In this document: piece after piece, positions 1-18,068 of the stretch | Position numbering within the stretch: position 1 is the stretch's first letter | Layout of the letters: each line of letters opens with the position of its first letter | NCBI RefSeq assembly: GCF_023343835.1 | Contig: NC_064439.1 | Location: 40,479,508-40,543,507 of the forward strand | Direction of reading: 5' to 3' | Origin: Lagopus muta | Lineage: Eukaryota; Chordata; Aves; Galliformes; Phasianidae | DNA length: 64,000 bases | Notes under the pieces: generated by a model | Databases searched by the model: none | Told to the model about the DNA's origin: nothing | Seen by the model: only the letters and a program-made list of their open reading frames with translations | Program-made: the position numbers and the translations under genes

Positions 1-299
1 CTCATGCAATGCTAAGGTCAAGCCGATGCAATCAGAAGCACAATAAAGGCTGCCGCTCAGCTCAGAAAAGCAAACAGCTTTAGCCACTGTGCGTCACCCC
101 TCCTTCCCCTCTCTCCTTGCTGAGAACTCGATTTGCATGGGATGACAAACTCTCTTTTAGTGAAGTTTCTCATTTTAATGACTATGACTAATGCTACACA
201 TCCAAACTAATGCCACAGCTACCATGGAGCTTACCATGGTGTGTTTTCTGGATTTCATTATGTTCCATTGCATTATGTTTATTATGCTCAAAGAAGCGC

Positions 300-690
300 A
301 ATGAAGCTGTGAAGGTCTGGAGCACAAGGGAGCTGGGGTTGTTCAGCCTGGAGAAGAGGAGGCTCAGGGGAGACCTACAGCTGGCTGTGGTGAGGTGGGG
401 GTCAGCCTCTGCTCCCAGCTGTTCTAACAGCGATAGGATGAGAGAGAATTGCTTCAAGTTGCACCAGCAGAGGTTCAGGTTGGATATGAGGAGAATTTCT
501 TCTGAGAAAGAGCAGTGAGGCAGTGGCACAGGCTGCCCAGGGAGGTGGTGCAGTCACCGTCCCTGGAGGTGTTGAAGGACCGCGTGGATGTGGCACTGAG
601 GGACATAATTGAGTGGGCGTGGTGGTGGTAGGTGATCTTCTCTTTTCCAACCTTAATGATTCCAGCCTTAGTGATTCTACGATTTGATGA
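300..690 (+). repeat. CR1 LINE fragment, 3' end
   Basis: The reading [13 protein letters not shown]-like (from about 330) is the C-terminal tail of CR1 ORF2. It is followed by the usual 3' UTR wording (sequence for 'sequences of cardinal CR1 type': brief match to ggcacaggctgcccagggag near 525) and a decayed attctacgatt tail near 675. The copy is 5'-truncated and carries stops, so it is inactive. Long open frames on the opposite strand here are shadows of the repeat. Confidence 0.9.
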
Positions 691-1771
691 TTATCAATCT
701 CATTTATTATGATGGATGAGACATTTTGGACCCAGGATGAGTTATTTTGTTCTCCTCCATTCTTACAAACCTCCTCAGAATGAATTCTCATGCAGGCCAC
801 CCTGGCAGAGGAGGAGATGATGATGGCAGATAGGTTTTCCCTTGCCAGCACCAGGGCAGGACCACAGCAAAGCGTTCAGGATGCTGAGGTGCAGGCAAGG
901 CTAATACCAGTGCTTTCTGAGAGCACTCACGCTCACTGATTAATGTCACTCCAGCCTCACTTCATCTTCTCTTAAGCAAGAGGAAAAGGTAATTGCCTAC
1001 ACTTATCAGCACGGCTACAAAAGTATCCCCTGGAAGGCTCTAAACCTGACACACTGCTGAGATGGATGCAAGAGGAGCAGTGTGAGTGCCTGCTTTCTGC
1101 CTCTCTGGCTGCACGGGTGGACACTTTCTCCAGCTCAAGGGCAACAGGGCAGCAGCGTGCAGAGGCACCGCTGATGGTCTCCTCTACTTCATTCAGGGCT
1201 CTCAATCCTGACTATTGTATCAATGTATATACTGCTCGACTGGTGGGCAATGCTGGAAGATATGATAAAGGGGGGGCAGGCTCTCTTTTGTTATCAGCAT
1301 CCTCAGATGGCGTTTTGCACTTGGTTGCTTTCTGTCGAAGGTTTCCTGGGTGTTTGGTAAGATTTATCTGCAAGCCTTAGAGAAAGCTTAATGCAGACAT
1401 AGGCATACGTCACCTTCACCATGGGAGAAGGCAGAGCTCAGCTCTGGGGACTTGTCCTTGATTATTAGGGTTCACTCTGCTTTTCCCCACACCACTCCAG
1501 AGTCTCTACTTTTGTTATTTTGGGAACATCCAAAATCTCACAGATGTTCTCCTTCTTTGAAAACTCCACGTTGAGCAGATTGTGTGATAAATCTTGCTTA
1601 ATGCCTTTCCAAACATCTGTTGGTTGTTTCAGAAAGTCTCCTCTTCCTCTTTCCTACACCCCACAACCCCTTGTCCTTTCCCAGGACATCCCACTAACAG
1701 GGGTTAATAAAAAGACACCTTTTGGAGAAGCAAGAACCCACATTCAGTTCCACTTTGCAGACCTGCAGGGC
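691..1771. other. 3' flank of GASK1A
   Basis: This stretch follows the GASK1A stop codon on the minus strand and should contain its 3' UTR. I see no canonical AATAAA close to the stop; the nearest minus-strand AATAAA is at 708..703, beside the CR1 copy. No other gene or repeat is recognisable. The 3' end of the transcript cannot be placed from sequence alone. Confidence 0.4.
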
Positions 1772-7887
<6,116 letters not shown>

Positions 7888-8053
7888 TTATTTTGGAAGT
7901 ACAAGCATATCCACAGCAGAACATGGTGGGACAATACACTGCCAAGGAAGGGATAAGGAATTGTTTGTAAGAGTAAAAGCTTGAAAAAATAAGAGATGAA
8001 ATGCTGTAGGAGAGGGAGCCAGCAGCCAGTGTCTTCCAGAAGGCAGCACACAA

Positions 8054-8205
8054 GAACCACAGAATGGTTTGGGTTGGAAGGAACCTTAAAGACCACTAAG
8101 TTCCACCCCCCTGCCATGAGCAGGAACACTTCCCACTAGACCAAGTTGCCCAAAGCCCCATCCAGCCTGGTCTTAAACATCTCAACAGATAGAGCATCCG
8201 TAGCT
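8054..8205 (-). repeat. CR1 LINE 3'-end fragment
   Basis: Read from the plus strand it begins with cacagaatggtttgggttgg, the reverse complement of a CR1 3' end, and continues through gccccatccagcctggt. It is a short truncated copy with no coding capacity. Confidence 0.9.
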
Positions 8206-11200
8206 TCTCAGGACAGGAATGCTTTGCTTACACTCAGCTTACACTGGCCTCCTCCCATAAATCTCCAGATCCATGTTAGAAACACAGGACAAAAATAAAC
8301 AGGAGTTTCTCAGAAACCTCACACACATCTGAGTATTTTTCAGAGCCTTGCTCCAAACAACCCAAATAACAACAGCTCTGCTTTTTGCATTCCTAAAATC
8401 AGACCTTAAGTGCTGCCATCAATGTTCATGAATGCGCTTGGGAACTCATACATTCATGGTGTGGAAAGCCTTGTGTGTGCACAGCCACCAAGACCGCCTT
8501 TAATGACGTAAATTCACACCCTTGATGGTGCACACAGAAGTCATTTGAGAAACACTGAAAGTTCAATAGGAAAAACCCTGTTTATTCCAATGGGGGAAAG
8601 CATCGCTGGTCACAGGGAGCCAAACGGATGGTAATGATTATCCTTTCTTTAAAATGTCAAGTTGGTTTGCAAAGTGAGTGGTTGAAGCATCCTTACTGCC
8701 TGAAACTGCTTTATCCTCACCCTGGGCAGGTTTGCTTCAGGCACTGCAAGTTACAGTCAAGCCTGAAGTCCTTCAGTGTGAGCCTGGACCACCATTGCCC
8801 TTTCCCTACTCAGCTTGCAGAGCCTGGTTTTCCCTGCTACAAAGACAGTAATAAGGGAAAAAAAGTGTGAGTACATCCTATATGTTATTTCTGGCAGTCG
8901 ATATTGCAAATTTAATAATAACCTAGATGATACAGCATTGCAGAAATGGTGCTATATTTACAAGCCATGGGTAAATCCTTTTCTAAAGAGAACTTCTCCA
9001 AGCTCATGCAGTAAAAAATGCTGCACTTGAAACTATAGCTTCAATTCAGCCTGAAATGAAAACCATACATACTGTTCCACTTTGCCAGCTTGACAAACTG
9101 ACAGTGCAGCACATCTTCTCTAGAAATTAGGTACATTTCCCAGCAGGCAAGCTAACTAAAAGCCCATAAAAAGGCTTCAGAGAGGTACTGCTCATTCCAG
9201 GACACCAAGGAGCAAACAACGTCGCAATGCTCACGCATCACATGAACATACAGCACAACCTGGGTTCCTGAAGGCACAGGCTGGCCTTCAGGAGGGATAA
9301 AAAACTTTCTGAGTGTGGGTCAGAGGATTTTATCCTTGATGCTTTGTTCCCAGGGCGCCTGAACCTTGGCGGAATTTGCAGCAGAGAAGCCTGTTTTCAA
9401 TTGCTTTCCAAAGTGCATCAAATTGGCTTTGTTGAGCTTGGAGGAAAAGAAAAACAAACCCAAAACTTCATTATCCAGGAATGTAAGAAACAGCCTTAAA
9501 ACCACAAAAGATGCCATAGAAATACATGGCCTTTAAATGCGAGATTCATACCCGCTCCCCTCTGGAGTCTGCCAAATAAACCACAATGCAGCCCACCGTG
9601 ACCAAATTAACAAAGACCACTTGAGCAGCCACCAGAAATCCTCATCCACAGCCCACGCTCCCAGGAGAATCAGCAAAGCCTTGCACTCATCACAGCTGCC
9701 CAGGAATGTGGGGCTGATAGGGGCACATCCACACAATTCACCACATGGCATCTGCTCCAGGAATGGCACAGCACCATCCTTCTGGTTATGGTTGGAAAAT
9801 GCATGAGTTTATCAAAAGGAAAGCTCACAGCAGCCAGGAGACCAAATCCCTTTCTCACCAGAGCACGAGCTGAAAGAAATCCCCAGCAGAGCCCATGATT
9901 CAAGTGCTAAGTATCTTCCTATATCATCCTGCCCCGGGAAGATATACAGCTTGCCAAGTGAGGCTTTACTAAGACAGCTCTTGAATTACAGCCACCAGCT
10001 CTGAGGCAGCCCCAGCCCCCTTCGGACCCCATCAGATGTACAAAAGTGGCCACAGCAACCCAGGGGCAAAGGGATGCTGGATCTGCTGCCACATGTTGCT
10101 GGGTCTGTCCTGCCAAACCTTTCCATCTGGCACACAAAACGTTCAGTTCTATGATTGATGGAAAGGGCATTTTCCATCTTGATGCTATGGTGCAACTCAT
10201 ATTCCCACTAATTTAATCCCAGGAGTCAGCACATAGCACCACCAGCAAAACAGTCTCTGGGATGCTCCACTTACAGTGTTTGAAGCTTGAGCCTGCCGCT
10301 GCCTGCTGGGTTTTCCTTGCCTCCTCTTCCAGCTGTACCTCAGATGCACACAGGATGGCTTCCCCATGTGCGTGGGGAAGCAGCAAGAGGGGCCCCTTCC
10401 CCAGCAGAACAGATGTGGCTTGCCTTTGTGCAACATCTGTGCCGCGTGTGCCCGCACGTCTCAAACAGTGCTGCCTTTGTGCAGTGGGAGCCGCACAGAG
10501 GATGCTCTGGAGGAGGGCAGCAGCCTGCAGACTGCATGCTGGGGTTGTCCGTGTCTAATCCTGCACACACGCTGCTCTGCATGCTGGTTTCCTTCTGGTG
10601 GAGAACAATGCTCTTTCTTCCTCACATTTTGCAGGACCCAGAAGCCTTGTTCCTCATGACTTCTGTCCAGCTGCAGCATGGGACTCAGCTGCATTGCTGA
10701 TTTCTCTGAGCATGCCCAAACACAGGACAGCAATAACAGCAATGAACCCGGGGCCACCTCAAGTCCCTGTTCTCACAATGTCCCTGATCCCAAAGCTTCT
10801 TCCTTCCAGAGCTGCTCACCGACTTCGGCTCTTCACCGTCAGTGGGGTTGAGCTGGTTCAGCTCCTTTCTGCATTATAGCAGCAAAGAGCAAAAGTGCTG
10901 GAAAGTGACATCTTTTTGCAGAGCATTTTGAGCTACATGGGCTACAGGGAGGAATATATTAACATGAAATCAAATTCTGTTCCCTTCTTGCTCTTGGTGA
11001 GCTTACCAATCCTGTTGATGAGTGCCTGAAGAACTGCCAAACCTCTCTTACACATTTCTGGGACCCGATCCAGTTCTATTTGTTTTATTGGGGGTTACAT
11101 TTTCCCCGTGGCTGAGCTTGGGGTGAATTTCAACCCTCTTTTGATTTTCAGCCTTCGTAGACTGGCTGCAGAATGCTCTGAGCGCATTTTGGTGGAGGCA

Positions 11201-12690
11201 GTGCGAGCAGGCTGGCTCCATCTCCTCTCGCTTGCTCCAAGGGATTTTTTTCTTCCTGGAGAGCAAAGGAGTGCATTCGTAGGATTCCACAGCTGCAGCC
11301 AGGAGTGGGGGGACAGCGGGGCCATTCAGCCCCAGGCTAGATTGAAAACAGAATTGTTCAGACATGCCCATCTTCAAATACAGGAAAGTAATAATTTCAT
11401 TCAATTTAAACCATTCCTTCAGTTCCTATGCAGAAAATTAAAGGGAAAGGAATCTGCTCCCTGCCTGGCTTTGCCTCTGCTTCTCACTTTCCCTTCTCCC
11501 AGCAGACCTCACCAGGTGAATGAATGGGCACTGTCCTAGGGCACGGTGAGCAGCCGCAGAGCTCTGAGCCTGTGAAGCAGGAGGGGCAATTCTGGCATCT
11601 GGCAGCTCTGCAAGAGCAGTAATAACATGCAGTCAGCCCCTCTTGGTCATAGTGCCTCATGCCGGGAGAACAATGGAGCTGTTGGAAATTCCTTGCTGGT
11701 AGATTTTGAAGCCGGAAGAAGTCAGAAATCATCTGTGTGGCTTGCTTAGGGTTTATGCACAGATGAAGCAACAGGATGAGCAGCTCAGGCACAGCTGGAA
11801 ATCAATCCCCTTCACTGTCACTAACCTGCATTCGAGAGTCTAGATCAAACGCCAATTAAAAGTGAAATCAATCAATACAGGAATTCACCAAGAAGAAACA
11901 GTGGCATCATCAGACCTGCTCTTGCAAAGGGAGAATGGAAATCCATGTGGAAAGTGAATGCCCTGCTCCAGCACGGAGACCACAGCAGCAGCTGGCACGC
12001 ATTGTGAAAGGCTGCACAGTGCAGGCTGGAAGGGAGGGCAGCGCTGCAGGGGGAGCCTGGCATGGGGAGAGCTGCCCTGCTTCTTCCTTTGTGGGGAGGA
12101 GCCACTTCTGATCCCTAGATGTGCGACACCCTCCCCATTTGTTCTTTTTTTCCTTTTGCTGAAGACTATTAATTGGGAAACTCAGATCAGTGTGTGCAAG
12201 TGGTGGTGGGATGGACGCTGCCAAGTGCCACATCTCCCTGCACAAACACACACACACACACACACCAGCACTGCTGCCCAACAGACACACCAGCTCCCCT
12301 GGTCATGCTGCTCCAGGGACTTAGAGACTCGAGGTGACACAGGCAACGCTGCCACAGAGATTCACTGCTTCTGATTAAATATTCTTTCTCCCATGAAACC
12401 ACCAGGCAAAACGCATCACCGTGCCTGATAGCAGCACCTCAGCCCAAGGAACTGTGTCTGCAGATATCCTCACGACTGGCTGTGTGCGCTCCCCATACTA
12501 TCGGCAAGGACAGACCCATGCTGGAGCCTCGCCTACATGTCCCAGCCCTGGGAGAGGTCCCTCCAATCCTCCTAATTTCTCCAAAGACGGGTCAGCTGGG
12601 GGACATCCTCGCATCGAATCCCATGGGGTTGGTGCCTCTGAAAAGGCTCTGCACCTCCTCCCACCCACAGCTCGGCAAGGAGACCCCCAT
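8206..12690. other. presumed first intron of GASK1A, otherwise featureless
   Basis: If the first exon proposed at 12698 is right, this is intron 1 of GASK1A. Several frames of 70-140 codons are open on both strands, but none has a recognisable motif, and overlapping frames look alike. A (CA)n microsatellite lies at 12246-12265. I see nothing else. Confidence 0.4.
12246..12265. repeat. (CA)n microsatellite
   Basis: About ten uninterrupted CA units, preceded by cacaaa. It is a simple dinucleotide repeat, likely polymorphic in length. Confidence 0.95.
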
Positions 12691-12697
12691 ATGTTAC

Positions 12698-12961
12698 CAT
12701 GGCTGGCAGTGTCTGTCGGCTCGCTGCTCCTCGTGGGCTTCGCTGCACGCGGTCACCGTTGGGCTGACACTGCTCCCCAGCAGCAGTTCCGTGGAGAACC
12801 AGGATATAGACTGCATTATTTCTATATAAAATATCTGGGTGGCTGATCCACATCCCCTGTCCCCCCGGCGCCAGGCCAGGCGCTGCCGCCCCGTGCCCTT
12901 CAGGCTGGCGGCAGTCCCTGCGCTGAGGACGCCTGGCCAAGTCCGGCCGCCAGTTTTCCAA
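12698..12961 (-). CDS. GASK1A: candidate first exon of GASK1A, ending exactly in the start codon
   Basis: On the minus strand the sequence GCCAGCCATG is followed by gtaaca, a usable splice donor at 12697. Joining it to the acceptor at 7588 gives CCAGCCATGGCC, a near-perfect Kozak context. The new N terminus is [12 protein letters not shown], which lines up with the human start as I remember it (MASWLRRKLRGKRR). The upstream part (12845-13020) is GC-rich and could be the promoter/5' UTR. The frame stays open upstream to an in-frame ATG at 12961, so a longer N terminus cannot be excluded. A competing ATG-then-donor lies at 13419..13417 with a better donor (GTGAGA) but poorer Kozak. This is inference; there is no transcript evidence here. 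Confidence 0.4.
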
Positions 12962-13020
12962 CTCGGCAGCAGCCCGGACCCACCTCCCGGTGGGGGGAGC
13001 AGAGAGGCTGGGAAGAGGGG
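12845..13020 (-). promoter_or_regulatory. GC-rich patch, possible GASK1A promoter/5' UTR
   Basis: A local GC- and CpG-rich stretch (cggcgccaggccaggcg, gtccggccgccag) in otherwise 45-55 % GC sequence lies just upstream of the candidate first exon boundary. No TATA box is evident on the minus strand upstream of it. It is assigned by position and composition only. Confidence 0.35.
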
Positions 13021-13473
13021 AGCAGGCATTTGAAGAGTCTCTTTTTCACAATAAAAGCCCTTCTTGCTGCTTTTTTTTCCCTTTTTTTCTTTTAAAAACA
13101 GAGGACCGATTTGATCCAGGAGGTGCAGGTAAAGAGTGAAGTGACATGAACTGCTCCTGAGCCCCTGTGCTGGGACAAGTGGCAGAGCGGCAGAGCCTGG
13201 CAACCCCTCTGATCCCACAGCACTGCACCTGGCAATGAGAGCCCCACGTCTGTGTGTGTGTGCCCAAAAATACCTTTCAAAGGTTTCTAGCTGTGTCTGC
13301 TGCTGTTCAATAGCATCATGGCAGAGAGCCACACTGACAGCTGGAGTGGCGGGAAGAAGATTTCTGAGCAACTTAAAAGGAGTTCATGCATTAAAGGCCA
13401 TTTCTGGTGCTCTCACCATTGAGATTGATTGGCATCATTTGTATTATGATCTACAATCTAAAATCTATGATTA

Positions 13474-13690
13474 GTCATAGAATCACAGAATCACAGAGTA
13501 TCTCAGGTTGGAGTGAACCCACAAGATCATTGAGTCCAGTTCCCAGATCCACACATCACAACCCAAAACCCAAACCCAATGTTTGACAGTGCTGTCCAAA
13601 TGCTCCCTGAACTCCGGCACTTGGGGCTGTGCCCACTGCCCTGAGCAGCCCGTTCCATGCCCACCACCCTCTGGTGCCATTGGAACAGGC
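13474..13690 (-). repeat. CR1 LINE 3'-end fragment
   Basis: It begins with catagaatcacagaatcaca on the plus strand (inverted CR1 tail), then 'tcaggttggagtgaacccac' and the diverged subfamily wording shared with the copy at 53058 (caacccaaaacccaaaccc). Confidence 0.9.
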
Positions 13691-13996
13691 ATGGATGGCT
13701 GCTGCAGGAGGCAGACATAAGGGATCAGCAGCGAAGCTGCAGTGATAAATCCACAGAAACTAGAGACAGATGCTCCAACCTCAGCATTCGGAAATTTTGA
13801 TCTCATTCCCACACCTTCCTACTTCCCATGGAAAAGCTCTTTAACAATGTTCACTGTGCAAAAAGAAAAAAAAAAAATGAAATATGTTCACATTCTACCT
13901 GAGCTTTGTGGCCCTGAGGAGTCCATGGGGCATTGCTGTGGGAGGAGGTGGGATGCAGGATGCTGCAGGCCTGGTCACACCACCTGCAAATTCATG

Positions 13997-14460
13997 GAAT
14001 CACAGAATCACTCATAGAATCATAAGGTTTGAAAAGCCCTCTAAGATCATTGAGTCCAGCTGCCAACACCCCCCACCCCCACCCCCCGCTGACCTCATCC
14101 CTCAGTGCCACATCCACACGGTTCTTGAGCACCTCCAGGGACAATGACTGCTTCACTGCTCTCTCTGAGAAGAAATTCTTCCTCATATCCAACCTGAACC
14201 TCCTCTGGAACAACTTGAGGCCATTCCCCCTCATCCTATTGCTGTTACCTGGGAGAAGAAGCCGACCCCCACCTCACCACACCTCCTTTCAGGCAGCTGT
14301 AGAGAGCGATCAGGTCTCCCATCCCTGCTCCTGCTGGCTGCATTTCTGATACAAGCCCGGATGCCATTGGTCTTCTCATCCGCCTGGGCACACTGCTGGC
14401 TCATGTGAAGCCAGCTGCCCACTGGCACTGCCAGATCTTTTTGCATTGTGTGGTTTTCCA
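13997..14460 (-). repeat. CR1 LINE fragment, 3' end and ORF2 tail
   Basis: The inverted tail (catagaatcataaggttt) is preceded by a second short tail-like piece (atggaatcacagaatcact), so two 3' ends are stacked here. The body runs through the 3' UTR into the C-terminal ORF2 tail, which on the minus strand reads [11 protein letters not shown] and SRSRD-like wording. It is inactive. Confidence 0.9.
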
Positions 14461-15774
14461 GCCAAGTTTCCTCTCAAAGAGCAAAACCTGGCTCTGAAAT
14501 GACACAGAAAGTGGCATGCAGGAGGCTCCCTCTGAACATGAGACAGCACTTCTACTGCTGTACACATGACAGAGATCTGGCATAGGCTCAGAGAGGCTCT
14601 CGGGTCTCCTCTGTGGAGATCTTTTCCCCTTTACCTCAGGAGCAGGGGCAGAAGCTCCTGGAGCCAGGGTGGGTACAGGCATGAGAAGGGATAGCAAGGT
14701 CCAGAAAGATTCGTACCTCTAAGAAGGTGAACAGATGAAGTTGAAGGGTATCTTTTCCCCATTTAGAAAAATGTGAGGCTCTAATGGGTTTGAGGAGCCG
14801 CGAATACAACTTTCCACATACACCAAGATAATTATAAGCTTGAATGGATTTCTGAGATCCAATCACTACCCGTATAAATCACTGCCTATTGCCCACTGAT
14901 TACAAATGAGCTGTTAAGGAAGCCTTTGGATTTCTCTTTTTTCTCTGTTATCTCTTATATCTGCTGGCAGTGGGCCTTGACACCACTAAGAAGCAACCTA
15001 CAGAGGACAACCTGAAATTGCAGCCACCACCCCTGGCTACTGCAAAAAGGGCAGCAAGGAGCAAGCAGGAAGAGGAGAGCCAGGTAGCTGCCAGAGGTAC
15101 TGGGCTTGGGGTTTGCAAAGCTAGAGATGCTGAGAAATTGACAGGCTGCTAAACCAGGTCCTCATCTGGCTTCTGAGCACGATGTCCCCATTCCTGGCCA
15201 CTGTCCCCAAAGAGGACACAACCCAGCTCTCTAACGCAAGGAAAACACAGGTGATGGGAGATTTCTGCGTATTTGAGAGGTAAGGAAAGAGAACCTGCTC
15301 TCTCACGATGTCTGCTTTGCTCTTATGGCAGTGAGCCCACTCAGGTCACCAACAGCACTCTGAATTCCCATGAATAGGGCCCAACCAGAGCATAGGGGTG
15401 CATTAATGTTGTCAGGTGCTTCTGTCATACCTTTTCTGACTCAATAAAAGTCAGAGGGCCTCATCCTGAAGCAGAACATCTTTATAAACAGCATTCACAG
15501 TGCCAGAAAGCACTACAACATCCACAGAGAAACCAGACAATCCCTAGGTGTAAGGGCTCCATGCCTCCCACAAGCACCTATGGCATCAGGCTGCTGTCAT
15601 CACTCAGATGCACACAGAACGAGGCACAAAAGTTTTTAAGACTTCCAGAACCTATGGGTTAATCAGAAAAATACAGTTTCTCAGTCTGCAACTATTTAAA
15701 CCTGGAGATTCTGATTTCCCTTTATGATTTACTCATTATTATCTCTCTTCATTCCTTCACCTGAAGGAATGGCA

Positions 15775-16022
15775 TAGGGCTGCATAGGGAGGGTCAGGTT
15801 GGGTGTTAGGAATAGGTTTTTCACCAGAGGGTGGTGGGCATGGAACAGGCTGCCCAATGCAGTGGCCACATTCTCAAGCTTAAGAGTTTAGGAAGAGTCT
15901 GAGCAATTATGTTCTCAGGTGCGTGGTCTTATTTTTGGGTGGTCCTTTGCGAAGTCAGGAGTTGGACTTGATGGTCCTTACGTGTGCCTCCAAATTCAGG
16001 ATGTGCTGTGATTCTATGATTC
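15775..16022 (+). repeat. CR1 LINE 3'-end fragment
   Basis: CR1 3' UTR wording (ttcaccagagggtggtgggc, then ggagttggacttgatggtcc) ends with tgtgattctatgattc. It is a truncated copy. Confidence 0.9.
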
Positions 16023-16188
16023 ACCATTTCTCTAATCTGCAGACCTCACCAGCAAATTAAGGTGTGTGGGTGTCTGCGTGTACCCTCAACTTTATCACTG
16101 TTTAAAAATATTGGAAATCTGGTGAAGAATGGTGCACTGATGTCTCCTTCGAAGAATCCTGAAATCAAATATCAAGCAGCTTCCTCAT

Positions 16189-16405
16189 CATAGAGTAACT
16201 AAGGTTGGAAAGCCCTCTAAGGTCACCTAGTCCAACCATCGACCCATCCCTGCCATACCACTGACCACTGACTCTCACATCCACACGGTTCTTCAACACC
16301 TCCAGGGCCGGTGACTGCACCACCTCCCTGGGCAGCCTGTGCCACTGCCTTACTGCTCTTTCTCAGAAGAAATGTTTCCTAATATCCAACTTGAAATCTG
16401 GTATG
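16189..16405 (-). repeat. CR1 LINE 3'-end fragment
   Basis: Inverted CR1 3' end: catagagtaactaaggttgg, then cacctccctgggcagcctgt and the ORF2 tail signature ttctcagaagaaatgtttcc. Confidence 0.9.
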
Positions 16406-17914
16406 TGGAGCTCTGACTGTTAAAATTTCAGGACCCAACGGGTATGTGGTACAACACCATTACCTTAGAAACACCCAATTGAACTCCCAAAGATGCTTAC
16501 ATTGACTACAAATGTACCTTTGTTACTAAGGCAGGAAAAAAAGTATCCCAAAAGGCTGAGCCCAGGGGACTGTGTCTTACTGGCTCCCTGGGGAAGAAGA
16601 TAAGAGCAAATCCAAAGTACCACCTCGGCACTTCCTGCATTGTGATTCTGTCAGGTTTGTTCTGTGCTCCACGAGGAAATTTGCACTCTGAATAGGGACG
16701 CATCATTTCAACTTCACAGCAACTCACTTCTTTTTCAGCTAATCGACCTGAGCTTCCATGGACTCCTCTGTGAAAAGGCGTTTTCTCACCACCATCTCCA
16801 GCCCCACAGCTGTCTCACACACAGGCTGATCCTCAATAGACTGGTTTACAGCACTGAATAGGGCAGATTCCTCCACAACCAGTAGCAATTCCTGGGACAC
16901 CTTATCACAAGGTTGTGGACAGGGGCAGTGTGAACAGGCTTGAGAAATTTGACATATTCACAGGCAGATCTATAAGAGATTCTGAAGAAACTGGGCAGGG
17001 GAGAGTCCTGTAGCAGTGCTGGTCCTGCTGCTGTACACGTTGGAGAAGGGCAAGGGCCACACTCCTGTCTGTGCCCACCCAGCACCTCCCAAGAACAGTT
17101 GTTTCTCCTAGATCACGTTCAGATGGCTGGGAGCTGAGGCAGCCTGCTCACGTATGGGGTGAGGACCTGCACAGAGCAGCAGCTTGCCAGACTCCCCCTG
17201 GACTCTGAAAAATGCTTTGAGCATCCAGAGCAAAAATGATGCCACTTTTAGCCAGTCAGAGTTAATTTGCTTCATTATGCCATAAACCCTCTGATTTTTT
17301 CCCATTATCCACAGAGGCTTCCAGGATGAGCTAAGGCTCACATATGCAATGTGAATGAGACAAGCAGCAGAAATAAAAGACAAACAAGCCTCCCCCAAAA
17401 ATCCACTTAAAGCTATTCTGAAGCTCCAGGGGGAAGAGAAAGGGGAAGAAAAGGAAAAAGCCCACAAGTCTGTTTCCCATTCTTTCTTTATATCACCTTT
17501 AAACAGCATCAATCAGCAACTCAGCTAGGAGCAGCTTTTCTTTTGTTTGATGGCTTGGGTAAACATGAGGTTCAAACAGCGGCTCTAAGACTTGACTGCT
17601 GAGTTATTGTGAAAAGTATTCAGATGTTGTGCCCTCCCACTGGGTGTCTTCAGGTAAAGCTCCAGCTGATCTCACAAGATAGTATTTCTCCCTTCTATTT
17701 AAATATCAACACTATTCCTTTTCTAAGGCACATACCAAAGCAGAGCATCCAGGTGAGATCCTGCCACACAAACCTGCACCAAGGGCACTGTGCCCCAACA
17801 GAGCACACAAAGCAGGCATGAAAAGGGCTCCCCTGTCCATCACGGGACCACAAAACAAAATATCCTGAGACACACCTTCGTGCCATGAGGCCAATGGAGA
17901 AATGCTGAGAAGCA

Positions 17915-18068
17915 CCTGTGACAGATGCCCCATCCTTGAAGGTGCTCAAGGCCAGGTTGGATGGGGCCCTGGGCAGCCTGATTCATTGGGTGGCAGCCCT
18001 GCCCACAGCAAGAGGCCAGCACTGGGTGGAATTTGAGGTCCCTTCCAACACAAGCCATCCTATGATTC
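17915..18068 (+). repeat. CR1 LINE 3'-end fragment
   Basis: Contains gatgccccatccttgaaggt and ggtcccttccaacacaagcc, ending in catcctatgattc. A short truncated plus-strand copy. Confidence 0.9.

Noticed and set aside
402-851. 149-codon minus-strand frame
   Set aside because: Most of it is the antisense of a CR1 3' end.
12694-13371. Longest unexplained minus-strand open frame (225 codons)
   Set aside because: It has low-complexity, GC-biased composition and no domain, and it is out of frame with the GASK1A start proposed in the same place.
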